Source: Magnolia sinica (Eukaryota; Streptophyta; Magnoliopsida; Magnoliales; Magnoliaceae). From it: a stretch of DNA of 64,000 bases. How positions within the stretch are numbered: position 1 is the stretch's first letter; each line of letters opens with the position of its first letter. Both the position numbers and the translations under genes were made by a program. Of this stretch, positions 1 to 10,700 are shown in pieces. Under the pieces are notes generated by a model. It was not told the DNA's origin, searched no databases, and saw nothing but the letters and a program-made list of their open reading frames with translations. The stretch is taken from assembly GCF_029962835.1 (NCBI RefSeq), contig NC_080588.1:60536001-60600000 (forward strand), given 5' to 3'.

Positions 1-194
1 TCCGAATTTTTAATACCTAGGGTTAATCTAAGTTTGTTAGGGGGTTCGAATCCCAATAAAGTGATATTAGAGTGCCAGGTCCAAGGACGTTTCGAGAATT
101 TAGCGAATATGTCATGGTTGAAATTCGATATACATAAATTCGATTAAAAGAACCATTTTATTTTTGGATGTGAAAGGTAAAGGAAATTCTAGTC

Positions 195-480
195 TCACTA
201 GGGACGAGCAAGGCATTGTTGAAAACTAAACCGGAGAAAATGTCGGATGATAATTGGAGCGATCTCGGAGAGAAAGTTATGAGCACCATCCATTTGTCTG
301 TCGGATGAGGTTATATACAATGTCTTGGATGAAGAATCTTATTAGAAAATATTGAAGAAACTAGAAGACATATACATGTTGAAGTCTCTCACAAATAAGT
401 TATCTGTCTGCAGATGAAGGATCGGATATTCTGGAGCATATGAACTTCTTTACAAAGCGATATAGTGAGTTGTTAACCCT
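195..480 (+). pseudogene. decayed copia gag fragment
   Basis: Broken reading frames here encode pieces similar to the gag region of Copia-1 at 17840-18120 in this window. The clearest match is around 238-300 (DDNW, then a serine/isoleucine-rich stretch and YNV). At least one stop and several frameshifts interrupt it. No LTR was found at either side. This is a relic of a Tork/Tnt1-like copia gag. Confidence 0.6.
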
Positions 481-761
481 CTATTAGTTGCATTTGCAAA
501 TGCAAAATCAACAAATTTCACAACTCCACTTAAGTATGCATTATTCACCCTATATCATCCAATGAAATTAAAGGACATGTCAAACCAATGCATCTTAACG
601 ATTGGGCCATAACAATTGGAATGAGAAGTTACTAATTGAGGTACCTTGATAAATGAATCCAAGTCTTATCCATCACGATGTTCCTCAGCCACTCCGACGA
701 GATAGTAAAAATACAGCAAAACTATAGTTTGACAAATTTCTAGGAAGAAGATGACGAAAAA
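481..761. other. unassigned stretch
   Basis: AT-rich sequence between the gag relic and the tandem duplication. It may be more decayed copia DNA, but I see no motif that supports a call. Confidence 0.3.
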
Positions 762-1040
762 GAGACAATTGTTAGTTAGCATGTTTAGTACCCTGAAAAA
801 CCATCAAGCACACCACATACTAGATTTTAAGCATTCCTCTTGTTTGTGTGTGCATGTGCATATGTTACAACCCATTTTATGGTAAACCAGTCATGGGCTC
901 AAAAGGAGACAATTGTTAGTTAGCATGTTCAGTACCCTGAAAAACCATCGAGCACACCACCTACTAGATTTTAAGATTTCCTCTCGTTTGTGTGCGTGTG
1001 CATATGTTACAACCCATTTTATGGTAAACCAGTCATGGGC
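762..1040. repeat. tandem duplication, unit about 144 bp
   Basis: Two copies of the same roughly 136-base sequence lie head to tail at 762-898 and 906-1040. Both start with gagacaattgttagttagc and end with ggtaaaccagtcatgggc. They differ at only a few positions, so the duplication is fairly recent. The reading frame across the second copy looks incidental. Confidence 0.85.
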
Positions 1041-1060
1041 CATTGGATTTCAAACATTCA

Positions 1061-1062
<2 letters not shown>

Positions 1063-1098
<36 letters not shown>
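1063..1098. repeat. (GT)n microsatellite
   Basis: An uninterrupted run of 18 GT dinucleotides. Confidence 0.97.
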
Positions 1099-1099
<1 letters not shown>

Positions 1100-1100
<1 letters not shown>

Positions 1101-2185
1101 TGGCTTCCTAGCAACAATTGCAGATTTAGAATTGGTTTTCCAAAATGAATTTAACAATCCATTTTTGTGTTCCCACCTTTTGCAGCAGATGGGATGCAGT
1201 GCACTTAAAATATCCATATGGATAATTTCAAGACCCTCCTGAAGTTATTTGCTGTTGATATGGGATACTTTTTATGGATTTAAATATGAAAATGGAGCAT
1301 ACATTGAATATGTTGTTATTTGGATGTTTATCTAAAATCTTGTGACTGATATATTGTGATTTATGTTAAATTTTGATGTTTAGGAAAGTGGGAGAGGTCA
1401 TTGTTATGAAAAGAATACTTTTGGAACTATAAAAAAACAAAAAACAAAACAAAACAAAACAGTTATCCCGACCATACACATCATGCTAAAACAACTTCCT
1501 TGACCTGCAATTCCATAGAAAAATTTAAGCAACTCCGATACCATGAGTGTAATTTCATCCTACAAAATGTCATTCCGACTACCTACAAAATTATTAAAAT
1601 TTCTCGATTATTAGCTGTCGTAACCGACTAATTTTCCAAATGGTGTGTAAATGTCCTAAAGCCAGTCCCATTTGAGCTTTGCTTTATTTTTTTTTATTCT
1701 TTCATTAACTCCAAAACTAGACTTATTAAGGTTTCTTTTAACTTTTAAATCACCTTAAATCGAGTTGTATTGAAGGAGATGAAATTTTGAAATCAGGGTA
1801 TGTAAGTTGTCCAATGCAGTATTTTACAACCACATTGAGCTGCGTCAATAATATATATCCAGACTACTTAAATCGAAGAGGAAAAAAAAAAAGTAAAAAA
1901 ATATGATCGCACATACAAGGGATTGAAGAAGGGAAATCAAGATTAAGGAAATCATCTCTCATAAAATCCACCAAAGAAGGAGAAGAGGATTGAGTAAGCA
2001 CTCTCCCAATTCTCCTTCAATTCTTTAATTCAATTCTCAATATCCTCAATAACAGAAAATGAAGTATTTATACATCTTTCTAACAAATCTTGGTGATTAG
2101 TGTGCTAATAACAACTAACCCTCAACTAAATGCAACTACCTTAGCTAATCTCCCAACTTCTTAACTAATTGCACAACGAAAGGAC
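1100..2185. other. non-coding, A/T-rich; possible LTR remnant
   Basis: No gene is visible. A (CAAAA)n patch lies at 1433-1460. The part at 1960-2090 reads, on the minus strand, like LTR leader DNA (a tataaatacttcattttctg box followed by repeated attgaattaaag runs), but no ends or target duplication were found. Confidence 0.35.
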
Positions 2186-2189
2186 TAAA

Positions 2190-2910
2190 CGATACAGGAC
2201 AACTAACCACTTGCTTTAAAAGCTCGAACTGATAGAGTATGGTGAATCAATCCCTTTATCTCATGTCTCAGGCCTCACATCTCATGGGTTAGATCATCAG
2301 CCGAACCCCCCTCGTGGGCCCCTACATCACATGGGTTCTGCCTCACACTAGCCATCCACCTCACACAGGCCGCCCAACCCCCGAGTGTGCCCCCGCATCC
2401 CATAGGCCACTCCACTCAAGCCCAGTGTAAATATGTCATTGCATTAATCACTCCCGGTGAGGAGTATCAAACACAAGACATCTTGCTTTAATACCACTTT
2501 GACGCAAGACAACTAACCATTTGCTCTAAAAGCTCGAACTGATAGAGTCGCATCCCATAGGCCACTCCACTCAAGCCCGGTGTGAATATGTCATTGCATT
2601 AATCACTCCCGGTGAGGAGTCTCAAACACAAGACATCCTACTTTAATACCACTTTGACACAAGACAACTAACCACTTGCTCTAAAAGCTCGAACTGATAG
2701 AGTGTGGTGAATCAATTCATTTATCTTATAGCCCAGGCCCCACATCCCATGGGTTAGGTCATCGGCCGAACCCCTCTCGTGGGCCCCACATCACATGGGT
2801 TCCGCCTCACAAGAGCCACCCGCCTCACACGAGCCGCCCATCCCAAGTGTGTCCCCACATTCCACGGGCCACCCCACTCGAGCCCCAAGTGAAAATGCCC
2901 CTGCATTAAC
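2190..2910 (-). repeat. tRNA-like interspersed repeat, locus 1 (2 to 3 units)
   Basis: Units begin with gacaactaaccacttgctctaaaagctcgaact (2196, 2507 and 2661). They contain a GC-rich middle with 'cccatgggttag' and 'gggccccacatcacatggg'. They end in 'taataccactttga'. On the minus strand each unit starts with a TGGTATYAGAGC-like block, followed by a T-arm-like gttcgagactcc in the better-preserved copies. The same family recurs at 40365-40765 and 59824-60595. The class is uncertain: a tRNA-derived SINE or a piece of an LTR element with its primer site. Confidence 0.65.
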
Positions 2911-2930
2911 CATACGTTAAATATTCCTAA

Positions 2931-3460
2931 ATCCCAAATGTAGTAAAAAAAGATTTTTTTTTAAAATCAAAACAAGACACAAAAGCATGCTACTCCTGGC
3001 AGGTGGGAATACCATTGTCATGAATCATGGAAGGGTTGATCACTAGCGAGAAAGATTATTTCTGGTACCCGGTAAAAGTTTGCCTTTATGCTCATGCATC
3101 TAAGGCAACCAAAGAGATTACTCTCACACGCAACAAGTTGGACTGCTTAGTTACAGATCAACTAACACATGACTACCGACATGGGATTTTTGTATGACTT
3201 GTCCAAAATGGTTGACCCCACCATGAGTATCACCTAGCACAAAAATCAGGCCAGTCCACTTATCATGTGGGCCAGGCATGTATAAGGCTAAGCCTCTACA
3301 ACCACATGGTGACTTGGTATGCAGGTGCAAGATCCAAGCTGGTCCTAGCATGTAGATTGCATGGTCCCTCTCTGAGCATGATCCCAGAATGACAAAGAAT
3401 GGAAAGAAGCCGATCAACATTATTTTATGAATCGAAGCTTTTTGGTGCATCCAGCAAAAC
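2931..3460. other. unassigned, MITE-like fragments
   Basis: No gene seen. Around 3200-3320 there are 'gaccccaccatgag' and 'atgtgggccaggcatg' motifs of the gggcccacc foldback class that is common elsewhere in the window. Confidence 0.35.
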
Positions 3461-3467
3461 GCAGACA

Positions 3468-3560
3468 GATCTACAAAAAATCCAGATCTACAATGGTGAT
3501 TAGGAAATACATAAAATTTGGGTGTGGGCGCTTTAACCAGATCTACAAAAAATCCAGACA
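3468..3560. repeat. direct repeat pair, 20 bp
   Basis: The sequence agatctacaaaaaatccaga occurs at about 3468 and again at about 3539, 71 bases apart. Confidence 0.7.
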
Positions 3561-3628
3561 TCATTGCCTAAATCACCATTTGGCTGAGAGATTCAAGCAG
3601 AGCACATCCCATCTGCCCCCAAAAGGCA

Positions 3629-3724
3629 GAAACACCTAAACAGTCTCAAGAAAACATAATCAACTGATAAACCAAGAAACACCTAAACATAGTCTCAAGA
3701 AAACATAATCAACTGATAAAGCAA
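3629..3724. repeat. tandem repeat, two units of 47 and 49 bp
   Basis: Units start with gaaacacctaaaca and end with aactgataaa(c/g)caa. The second unit differs mainly by a TA insertion. It lies in A-rich DNA upstream of the solo LTR. Confidence 0.8.
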
Positions 3725-4148
3725 GACAGGAATATTTCTTCCTCTTTCGAATCCCTCAATTTTGTACAGAACATCAAACATTCTTGTTCGAACTCTGAAA
3801 TTACACAAACAAAGAACAGAACAAACAACAATTCACAGAAATTTGAATGAAAATAAGAAAACAGAGAAAAAACAAGACTCATCACAAAACAAAGCAATAG
3901 ACCAGCTAAGAAAAGCCTTGTGCACGAAACCCTAACAGAAACTTAGCAAAAGGTGAAAAAAATATCATCTGTGGACCTCGAAATTCGGCCTGCAGCGAGC
4001 AAAATTGGATGTCTGAGATCAGAGCTGGAAATCGATGTGTGGATGTTTGGAGCAAGCCAAACCCTAATTTCTTTTCTTCTTGATTTGGGTTTGTTTGGAG
4101 GAAGCCAAACCCTAAAATGATTGTTACCACCGCTATCTATAGATGAAT

Positions 4149-6320
4149 TGTTGAGGGTCAAATATTGCATATTAGACCCCTGTTATTGCTTGGTTTTATG
4201 TACATAATAATGCTTAGCGTCCTATTTTAATCGTGTTTTTGTTGCAAGGTGAATTTAGGAGCTTGGACTGAAAAAGGGTATTAAAAGCATGAATTTAACG
4301 CTCAGAAATCACCAAGGCAAGGGACGGAGCCTGAGGACCCTAAATTAACCGTACACGTCGAATTTCAGTCATTGGATCCTTGTGGTAGTGGCCCAACAGA
4401 CAGATCAGCTCCTAAAATACTGATCTGGGGCCCACCGGATATATGTATATGCTTCAATTTTGGTCTCAACCCCTTAAACGGGGTGGCAAAACGAATGGAC
4501 GGAGCGGATGTTGCATATACATCACAGTGGACCCCACATGTACACACGCGTGTACATAGTACACGTAGACCTGCTGTGCACCGAATCGACCAGAGCAGTC
4601 AGCGACCGCTAACCTGACAAATTTGAAAAGGATTTGAAAATCCTTCTTCCTGTTGCGCAAACGGAAACGGGGACTTGCGGATGATTGTAGATGGGCCGCC
4701 ATCCCAGGCCAAACGGCTGATCGGGACCGTCCATCAAATGTAAACAAACCGTCTGATCCAGGCCTAGGAGAGAAATTGAAGAAAGACAACGAAGAACGAT
4801 TTTCAACCGTCCAAACGGAAGACAGACGGTGCCAAGAGAAACTCTGTGGGCCACACCGAATCTAAACGGAATCACGCCATCTCCGATCGGAATTGTGAGG
4901 CGAAACTAATGGACGGGGTGGATGTCTCAGACACTGGAGTATGTGGACCCCACTGATATCACCGACTCCAACAGCGTAAATCAATTTCCGCACCGCGCGC
5001 AATAATGGTTCCGACAGGAACTGTTATGGCCCACCTCGAAGATCTGGATGGATGATCCGGACCATCCAGACGTTAGAAACGTAAGGTTCGACTCTGTCCA
5101 TGCTAGCAGCAATTTTTCAGAAGAAGTGTGGTGTTATGTAGGTGGCCCTGATCATGGTTATGCAGCAAAACAGATTTGCATGCGTTCGGGATTCTTGCTG
5201 CGCAAAGCACCTACGACCAACACCTCGGCCCCAATCAGGACCGTCCAAGCTCCACAAACAAAGGATCCGAACCCCTCCATGGAATCAGAACAGATTAGAA
5301 GTAGGACGAGGCCTTCACACCGCTCCGATCTTCATATCCAAGAAAAGAAATTTATTTTTTGTCACGGCGCAGCAGGCTACGCATGCCACTAGCGTGCGCA
5401 AGAAACATCTTCCCATGGCTATAAAAGGAAGCCTCTCACAGCCGGGGATGGGGAGGTGGACGTGAGAATCATCCAAGAGGGCAGCCGTGGAGGCATTCAA
5501 GCATCTGACGAGTGGAGGACGTGGAGACCGACTAGGAGTTTTCCTTCTTCCCTTTTGTTTTCTATTTTTTCCTAAGAGATTTTAATCTAATCATGTTTAT
5601 GATAGGCTAAACCTCTTAGCTAGGGCTAAGAGGTGAAGCTTGTAGTGTGATGGGTAGTTTCCTACGGCTTTGATTCATGTTAAGTTGAACTGACTTTGAT
5701 TCTAGTTTGATTAATAGGAAAGCTTTCAATTTTTAATGGTTTGTTGTAACTTAAATTACAATGGATCTGCGCTAGCTTTGAGCATGTTCTTTTCCTTATT
5801 GAGATTATGAACGTGGGAGCCCTGTTGTTCACCATCACCTCATGGGCATGGTTGGATGATGGAATCCTTCCTAACGTTCATAACTTTCTCAGATTGAATG
5901 TGGATTGGTTAAATTCTGTTGTTTGGGCATGGTTTTATGATAGAATCAATTCTAATTCTCATACCTCTCATCTCTTGAAAACTGGATCAAAGGAAGTTCA
6001 AATTTGGTTTTTAATGATATATCTTCCAACTGGATGAAGATGAGACTCTAAATCCAGTTATGTTCTTAAATCAAGCATAAATCTCCCTGATCTCTACAAG
6101 TGGATCCTTGGAAACCCTAGTTTCCCACCTTTGAATTTTACAAGTTTTAGTTTAATACTTCACTATTATTCTCTTAAATTCCTCTGATTTAGATTACATC
6201 TTTATCTAGTTCTAGTTCTAGTTACTTTCAGAATACGTACAAGGTTCAGTCCCTGTGGATTCAACCTCGGTCTTACCGAGATTATTACTACATCGCAACC
6301 TTATACTTGGGGTGTGAACA
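4149..6320 (+). mobile_element. solo LTR, Ty3/gypsy type (Athila/Tat-like end)
   Basis: The block starts with TG (tgttgagggtcaaatattgc) and ends with CA (tacttggggtgtgaaca). It is flanked by a perfect 5-bp target duplication, TGAAT, at 4144-4148 and 6321-6325. The 3' end, with 'tcggtcttaccgagattatta', is the style I associate with Athila/Tat LTRs (recollection). A TATAAAA box at 5420-5426 fits the U3/R junction. No second LTR, primer site or pol lies between the target duplications, so this is a solo LTR left by LTR-LTR recombination. The region 4380-5100 contains gggcccacc-type sequence that may be nested MITE DNA. Confidence 0.85.
5420..5426 (+). promoter_or_regulatory. TATA box of the solo LTR
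   Basis: TATAAAA in a ctataaaagg context, 900 bases before the LTR end. It is the best candidate for the core promoter of the former retrotransposon. Confidence 0.55.
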
Positions 6321-6519
6321 TGAATTAAAAACAATGTAAAGAAAATTTTCAATGGCTCTCATTTGACTCTAAAATCAAAGATAACGATCATATTTAAATC
6401 ATGACTACGGGTCCATATCTACCTCTGTATAAGGATTTATCCAATTTTCAAACCATCATACCATACAATTCATGCACAAAGGAAAATGGATTGTCTTTGA
6501 AATTCACATGCTAAGTGCC

Positions 6520-6523
<4 letters not shown>

Positions 6524-6588
<65 letters not shown>

Positions 6589-6600
6589 AGAAGAAGAAGA
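6524..6600. repeat. (GA)n followed by (GAA)n
   Basis: About 31 GA dinucleotides run to 6585 and pass directly into AGA/GAA trinucleotides. Confidence 0.97.
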
Positions 6601-7099
6601 GCAATTTAAAATGGATCAATCTCTTTTAAATCTAAGTTGCATCCTAACAGAAGGAAATCTGTGTTGTGGACAAATTACGTGATATGCGACCGGCCTCTTT
6701 TCTCAACATACAACCGGTTTTTCAATTCTAAAAGTGGGGTCCATGCTAAAGTTATCTAGACCATCATCTGTTTCATCCCACTGTGGATGGACTGGGACAG
6801 AGCATTCACCTTTCAATCTATGGCCTACAAATAGACAGTAACGAAGAGGAAAATATCAACAGTGCGAATTCAACTGAAAAAGAAAATGCCAAAATGGGTG
6901 CACATTCTACCTCTTTCTATTTCTTCTTCTTTCTTCAAAACCCAAGAATGCCCAGACTGAGCTCTAGGGTTTCTTGCTGAGAGATTTCAGTGTTTTCAGT
7001 ATGGGGATGGCAGGGAGTGGGGAAGTTGAGAATCATGAGACAGGTGGTCTCAGCAGCGATGGAGGAATTGGGAGGATCTAGTCATCTGTTTGATGTCAT

Positions 7100-7546
7100 C
7101 ATACGAGTAAGAGAACCAGGGATCGAGAGTCTTGCAAAGAAAATGCAGAAGAGAATAGGAGCACCAGGGATCGAGAGTCTTGCAGAGAAGATGCAAAAGA
7201 GACTAAGAGTGCCAGTGGTCGAGAGTCCTGAAGAGGAGTTGGAGAAGATTTGGGGGCATGGGCAGAGAGAGAGAGAGAGAGAAAGAGCAATGGGTTTGGG
7301 AACGTCAGTTTTATTCTTCATCACCAGTGGTTATTGCTTATTGCCGGTAAAAGCAATGGGTTTGGGAACGTCAGTTTTATTCTTCATCACCGGTGGTTAT
7401 TGCTTATTGCCGGTAAAAGTCCACCAGTAAAGACTTTTAGGGGTGGTATCTTTTAAATTAGGGGCGGTCATACGAAAGCGCTGGTAATTAATACCTACAC
7501 CGGCTGTGTATGTTGGCCACCGGTAATTTCCCTATTTCTTGTAGTG
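7100..7546 (-). mobile_element. one end of a CACTA (En/Spm) transposon
   Basis: On the minus strand the element begins at 7546 with CACTACAAGAAATAGGG, the standard plant CACTA terminus. Behind it are subterminal repeats of the ACCGGTGG type. A perfect 66-bp tandem unit (7286-7351 and 7352-7417, a single difference seen) carries 'ccggtaaa' subterminal motifs. The opposite end was not found, so the left limit is arbitrary. Further in, 7110-7240 holds three degenerate units (GIESLAKKMQK, GIESLAEKMQK, VVESPEEELEK) in an open plus-strand frame. These may be captured host DNA or an internal minisatellite. Confidence 0.65.
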
Positions 7547-7729
7547 TGCAGTCGTGTGGGAAGATTCAATTTTGAATTATGAATGAATGAATGGGTGTTG
7601 CCCAAACAGGCCTTTTGTTTTCGTTTTGTTTACATAAACTGAGTCCCAAAATTGTAGGAGAGAGAAGAATAGATCAAAACTGTAACTTATTCATCCTATT
7701 GTTTTGTTTCCAGTACTAACAAAACTTAC

Positions 7730-10700
7730 TTGCATTTCTCTAGCAATGGAAGGTAGCCATTCCTCTCCCCTGAGCCTTTTCAGTTCTGTGACTCTTTCTT
7801 CCTCCTTTTTTGCCGCGGCTTTTGCTGCGGCATCTTTAGCTTCAAATCTAGCCAATGATCTCTGGCATGCGGCTTTTGCTGCAGCCATTATGGCAATGCC
7901 GTCAACAGAAACAGATTCAACACGACGTCGAAACTGCAAGAGAGGCAAGGCAAAATTATATTAGAAGCACAAGAAATGCAAAGATTACTTTCGGGAGTTG
8001 AATATTGAATCTGACTCTCCAAGGCATGCCAATGTGACACGTGTGAATGCAAGCTGTCCAGCAGGTAGGCCCCAACATAGGTTCCAAGGCCTGAAAGTCT
8101 ATCTGGTCACGTATGTGAAATGGATAAGTAAAAAATCATCGACCCGTAGTACCCATTCAATGGACATTTGTCACTGCCCTTGATGACCCAACTCGCCAGA
8201 CTTTCAAACGGTGGAACATAAATGCTGAGGCTCACCTGAAGAATAGCATGCAAGGGTATGGAGGCGATGAATTCTGTGTTGCCGTTACAAAATTCTACTC
8301 ACGAAAGTGGCCTCAACAGTGCTCCACAGGAACATGATTCAAAATCCTACTCAAACAAGTAGGCCTTAGCAGGACTACAGAAATGGGTTGGAAAACAATA
8401 ATAAAAAGAAATGAATTCTCAGAAAAATAATGAACGGCTTCAACCTTCTTTGATTTCTCATCAACTTCTTCTCCAGGAAGGATTCTCGGTCTTTTAGTTG
8501 GCCGTGGATATGCATCTGATAATAAACATCAAGCTTGAATTTCTTCTTGAAATTGGCAATGAGCTTGCTTCATAGATCATGGCATCATAATACAGTTGGA
8601 CATAAAGAAATATGCATACCAACAGGATCGAATATTATTCCCGGAGGTGCTTGGCTGAATAATCGAATGCCACCTTCGCTTCTCTCAGGACTTCCATCCA
8701 AGGCTGGGGTGGGATCTTTTACCATCACCAAATTCTTATCAACGAGATCATCCAAAAGCTTTTGTGCCTGCCATCAAGTGCAATAAGAATTACAGTTCCA
8801 CAAAAACTAATACAGTATAAAATTTAAAATCAAGCACCTTGGTATGATGGCATTATGGTCTGGAGATAAGTTCTCATAAGATATTGGTCTCTCCATCAAC
8901 ACTCTCCCAACAACCTCCACTACTATGGCAACCTATGTAACTTGGACATGAATGTTTGTGTTGTGAGTCTCAAATGCAGATATGGTGGATATGGTGGCTT
9001 TTAAACGTCGGAATCGGGGACACATTTTTTTTTTTAATAGGCAACAAGGAAAATATATTAAGAGAGAGAAAAAGAGATACAAGCTAAAGGAGGAAAGGAG
9101 CTAACTGCTGAGATAGCAGAAAGACCCTAGCCTCCTAAAAAACAAAGATCGACACCTTTCAGACCCTTTACATTAGCAGCCCATTCAACTATAAGCCTTT
9201 TGGCTCTACCCCCAACAACAGAACCCAAGGAAGCAACATTGTTAAAGCATCTCTCATTCCTTTCTAACCAAACCGACCACCAGATGGCCAAGATGGCCAT
9301 ATTCCAAATGAGGGATCTAGTTTTTCCTAGCTTGAGACCATGCCATGCCGTTAAGAGACTATGAGCCGAATCCGGGCTAAACCAGGAGATGCCGAACCTC
9401 TGACAAAAGTCTGCCAAATTTTGGGAAATAAGAGGGCAATGCACCAGGAGATGATTCACCGATTCCACACTATGCATACAGCATAAACAGATATTAACAA
9501 TCAGCAAACCTCTCTTATTGAGGTTATCGATAGTCAGGATTTTGTTGCAATCCGCTAACCAACCAAAACAAATGATCTTAGGGGGCACCGAAAGTCTCCA
9601 TATGAAAGGGGAAGCGGGGGCAGGAGAGATCGGAGGGGGAGATAAATACGAGTATAGGGATTTGACCATGAAGGTGCCGAATTTATCTATCTTCCAGATA
9701 AGCTTATTTGTAGCTGACGAAAGCGGTGAAGTTTTGGATATGCAGTCGAGGAGATCCGCAAATTCTGAAATCTCCTTATCACGAAGGTTTCTTGAGCATC
9801 TGACATCCCATACTAAACTCCCTAACGAGAGAGAATAGCAATCCGATATAAGAACGTGTTTGTCTGGAACCAGCTGGAATATATTAGGAAACTGGGTTTT
9901 CAGTAACACCTCTCCCACCCATAGGTCTTCCCAAAAACGAATGCAAGACCCACTCCCCACCTCGAAGTTGATATTTTGGATGACAGCATGCTTCGATTGG
10001 AGGATACCTTTCCACAGGTGAGAGGCCCTATAATACAAGGAAGCTTTAGTCCACCAGCCCCCCATGGATGTACCGTATTTCCCTTTAACAATCAACGCCC
10101 ATAGGGCCTCAGGATTAGCTCCTAATCTCCACGTCCATTTACCAAGCAGCGCCAGGTTCATTCTCCTCAAAATTTTAACGTTAGCTCCTCCTTCTTTGAA
10201 GACCTTGCAAACTTCCTTCCATTCGAGGAGATGCATCCTGTTCTGAGTATCCTTCCCAGACCACAGGAAGTCTCTTCTAACGATTTCGATGGCTTTCAAA
10301 ACAGAGGTCGAACATCGAAACAGCGACATGAACTACAGAGGAAGATTGGAGAGGGCGGCGTTAATAAGGGTCAGCTTGCCACCAAGAGACAGATACCGGC
10401 ATTTCCATGTCGCCAAATATTTCTGGAATTTTTCAATAATTCTATCCCACATCCTTTTGGGAGGAGGGCCAATGACAAGGGGGAGACCCACAAATGAAGA
10501 AGGGAAGGAGCCAAGAGGACATCCGAGGGTGGCTGCAAACAACTTGAGATTCTCCAACTGAACATTAACCCCAAACAATTTTGACTTAGCCATATTGATA
10601 CGGAGGCCGAACACCGCTTCGAAGCAATACAACGCCGTTTGCATATTAGAGGCGTAAGTTAAAGAGGCCTCCAGGAAGATAAGCGTGTCGTCAGCAAATT

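Noticed and set aside
5048-5465. Overlapping plus-strand frames of 107-114 codons as genes
   Set aside because: They lie inside the solo LTR, show no recognisable domain and overlap each other.
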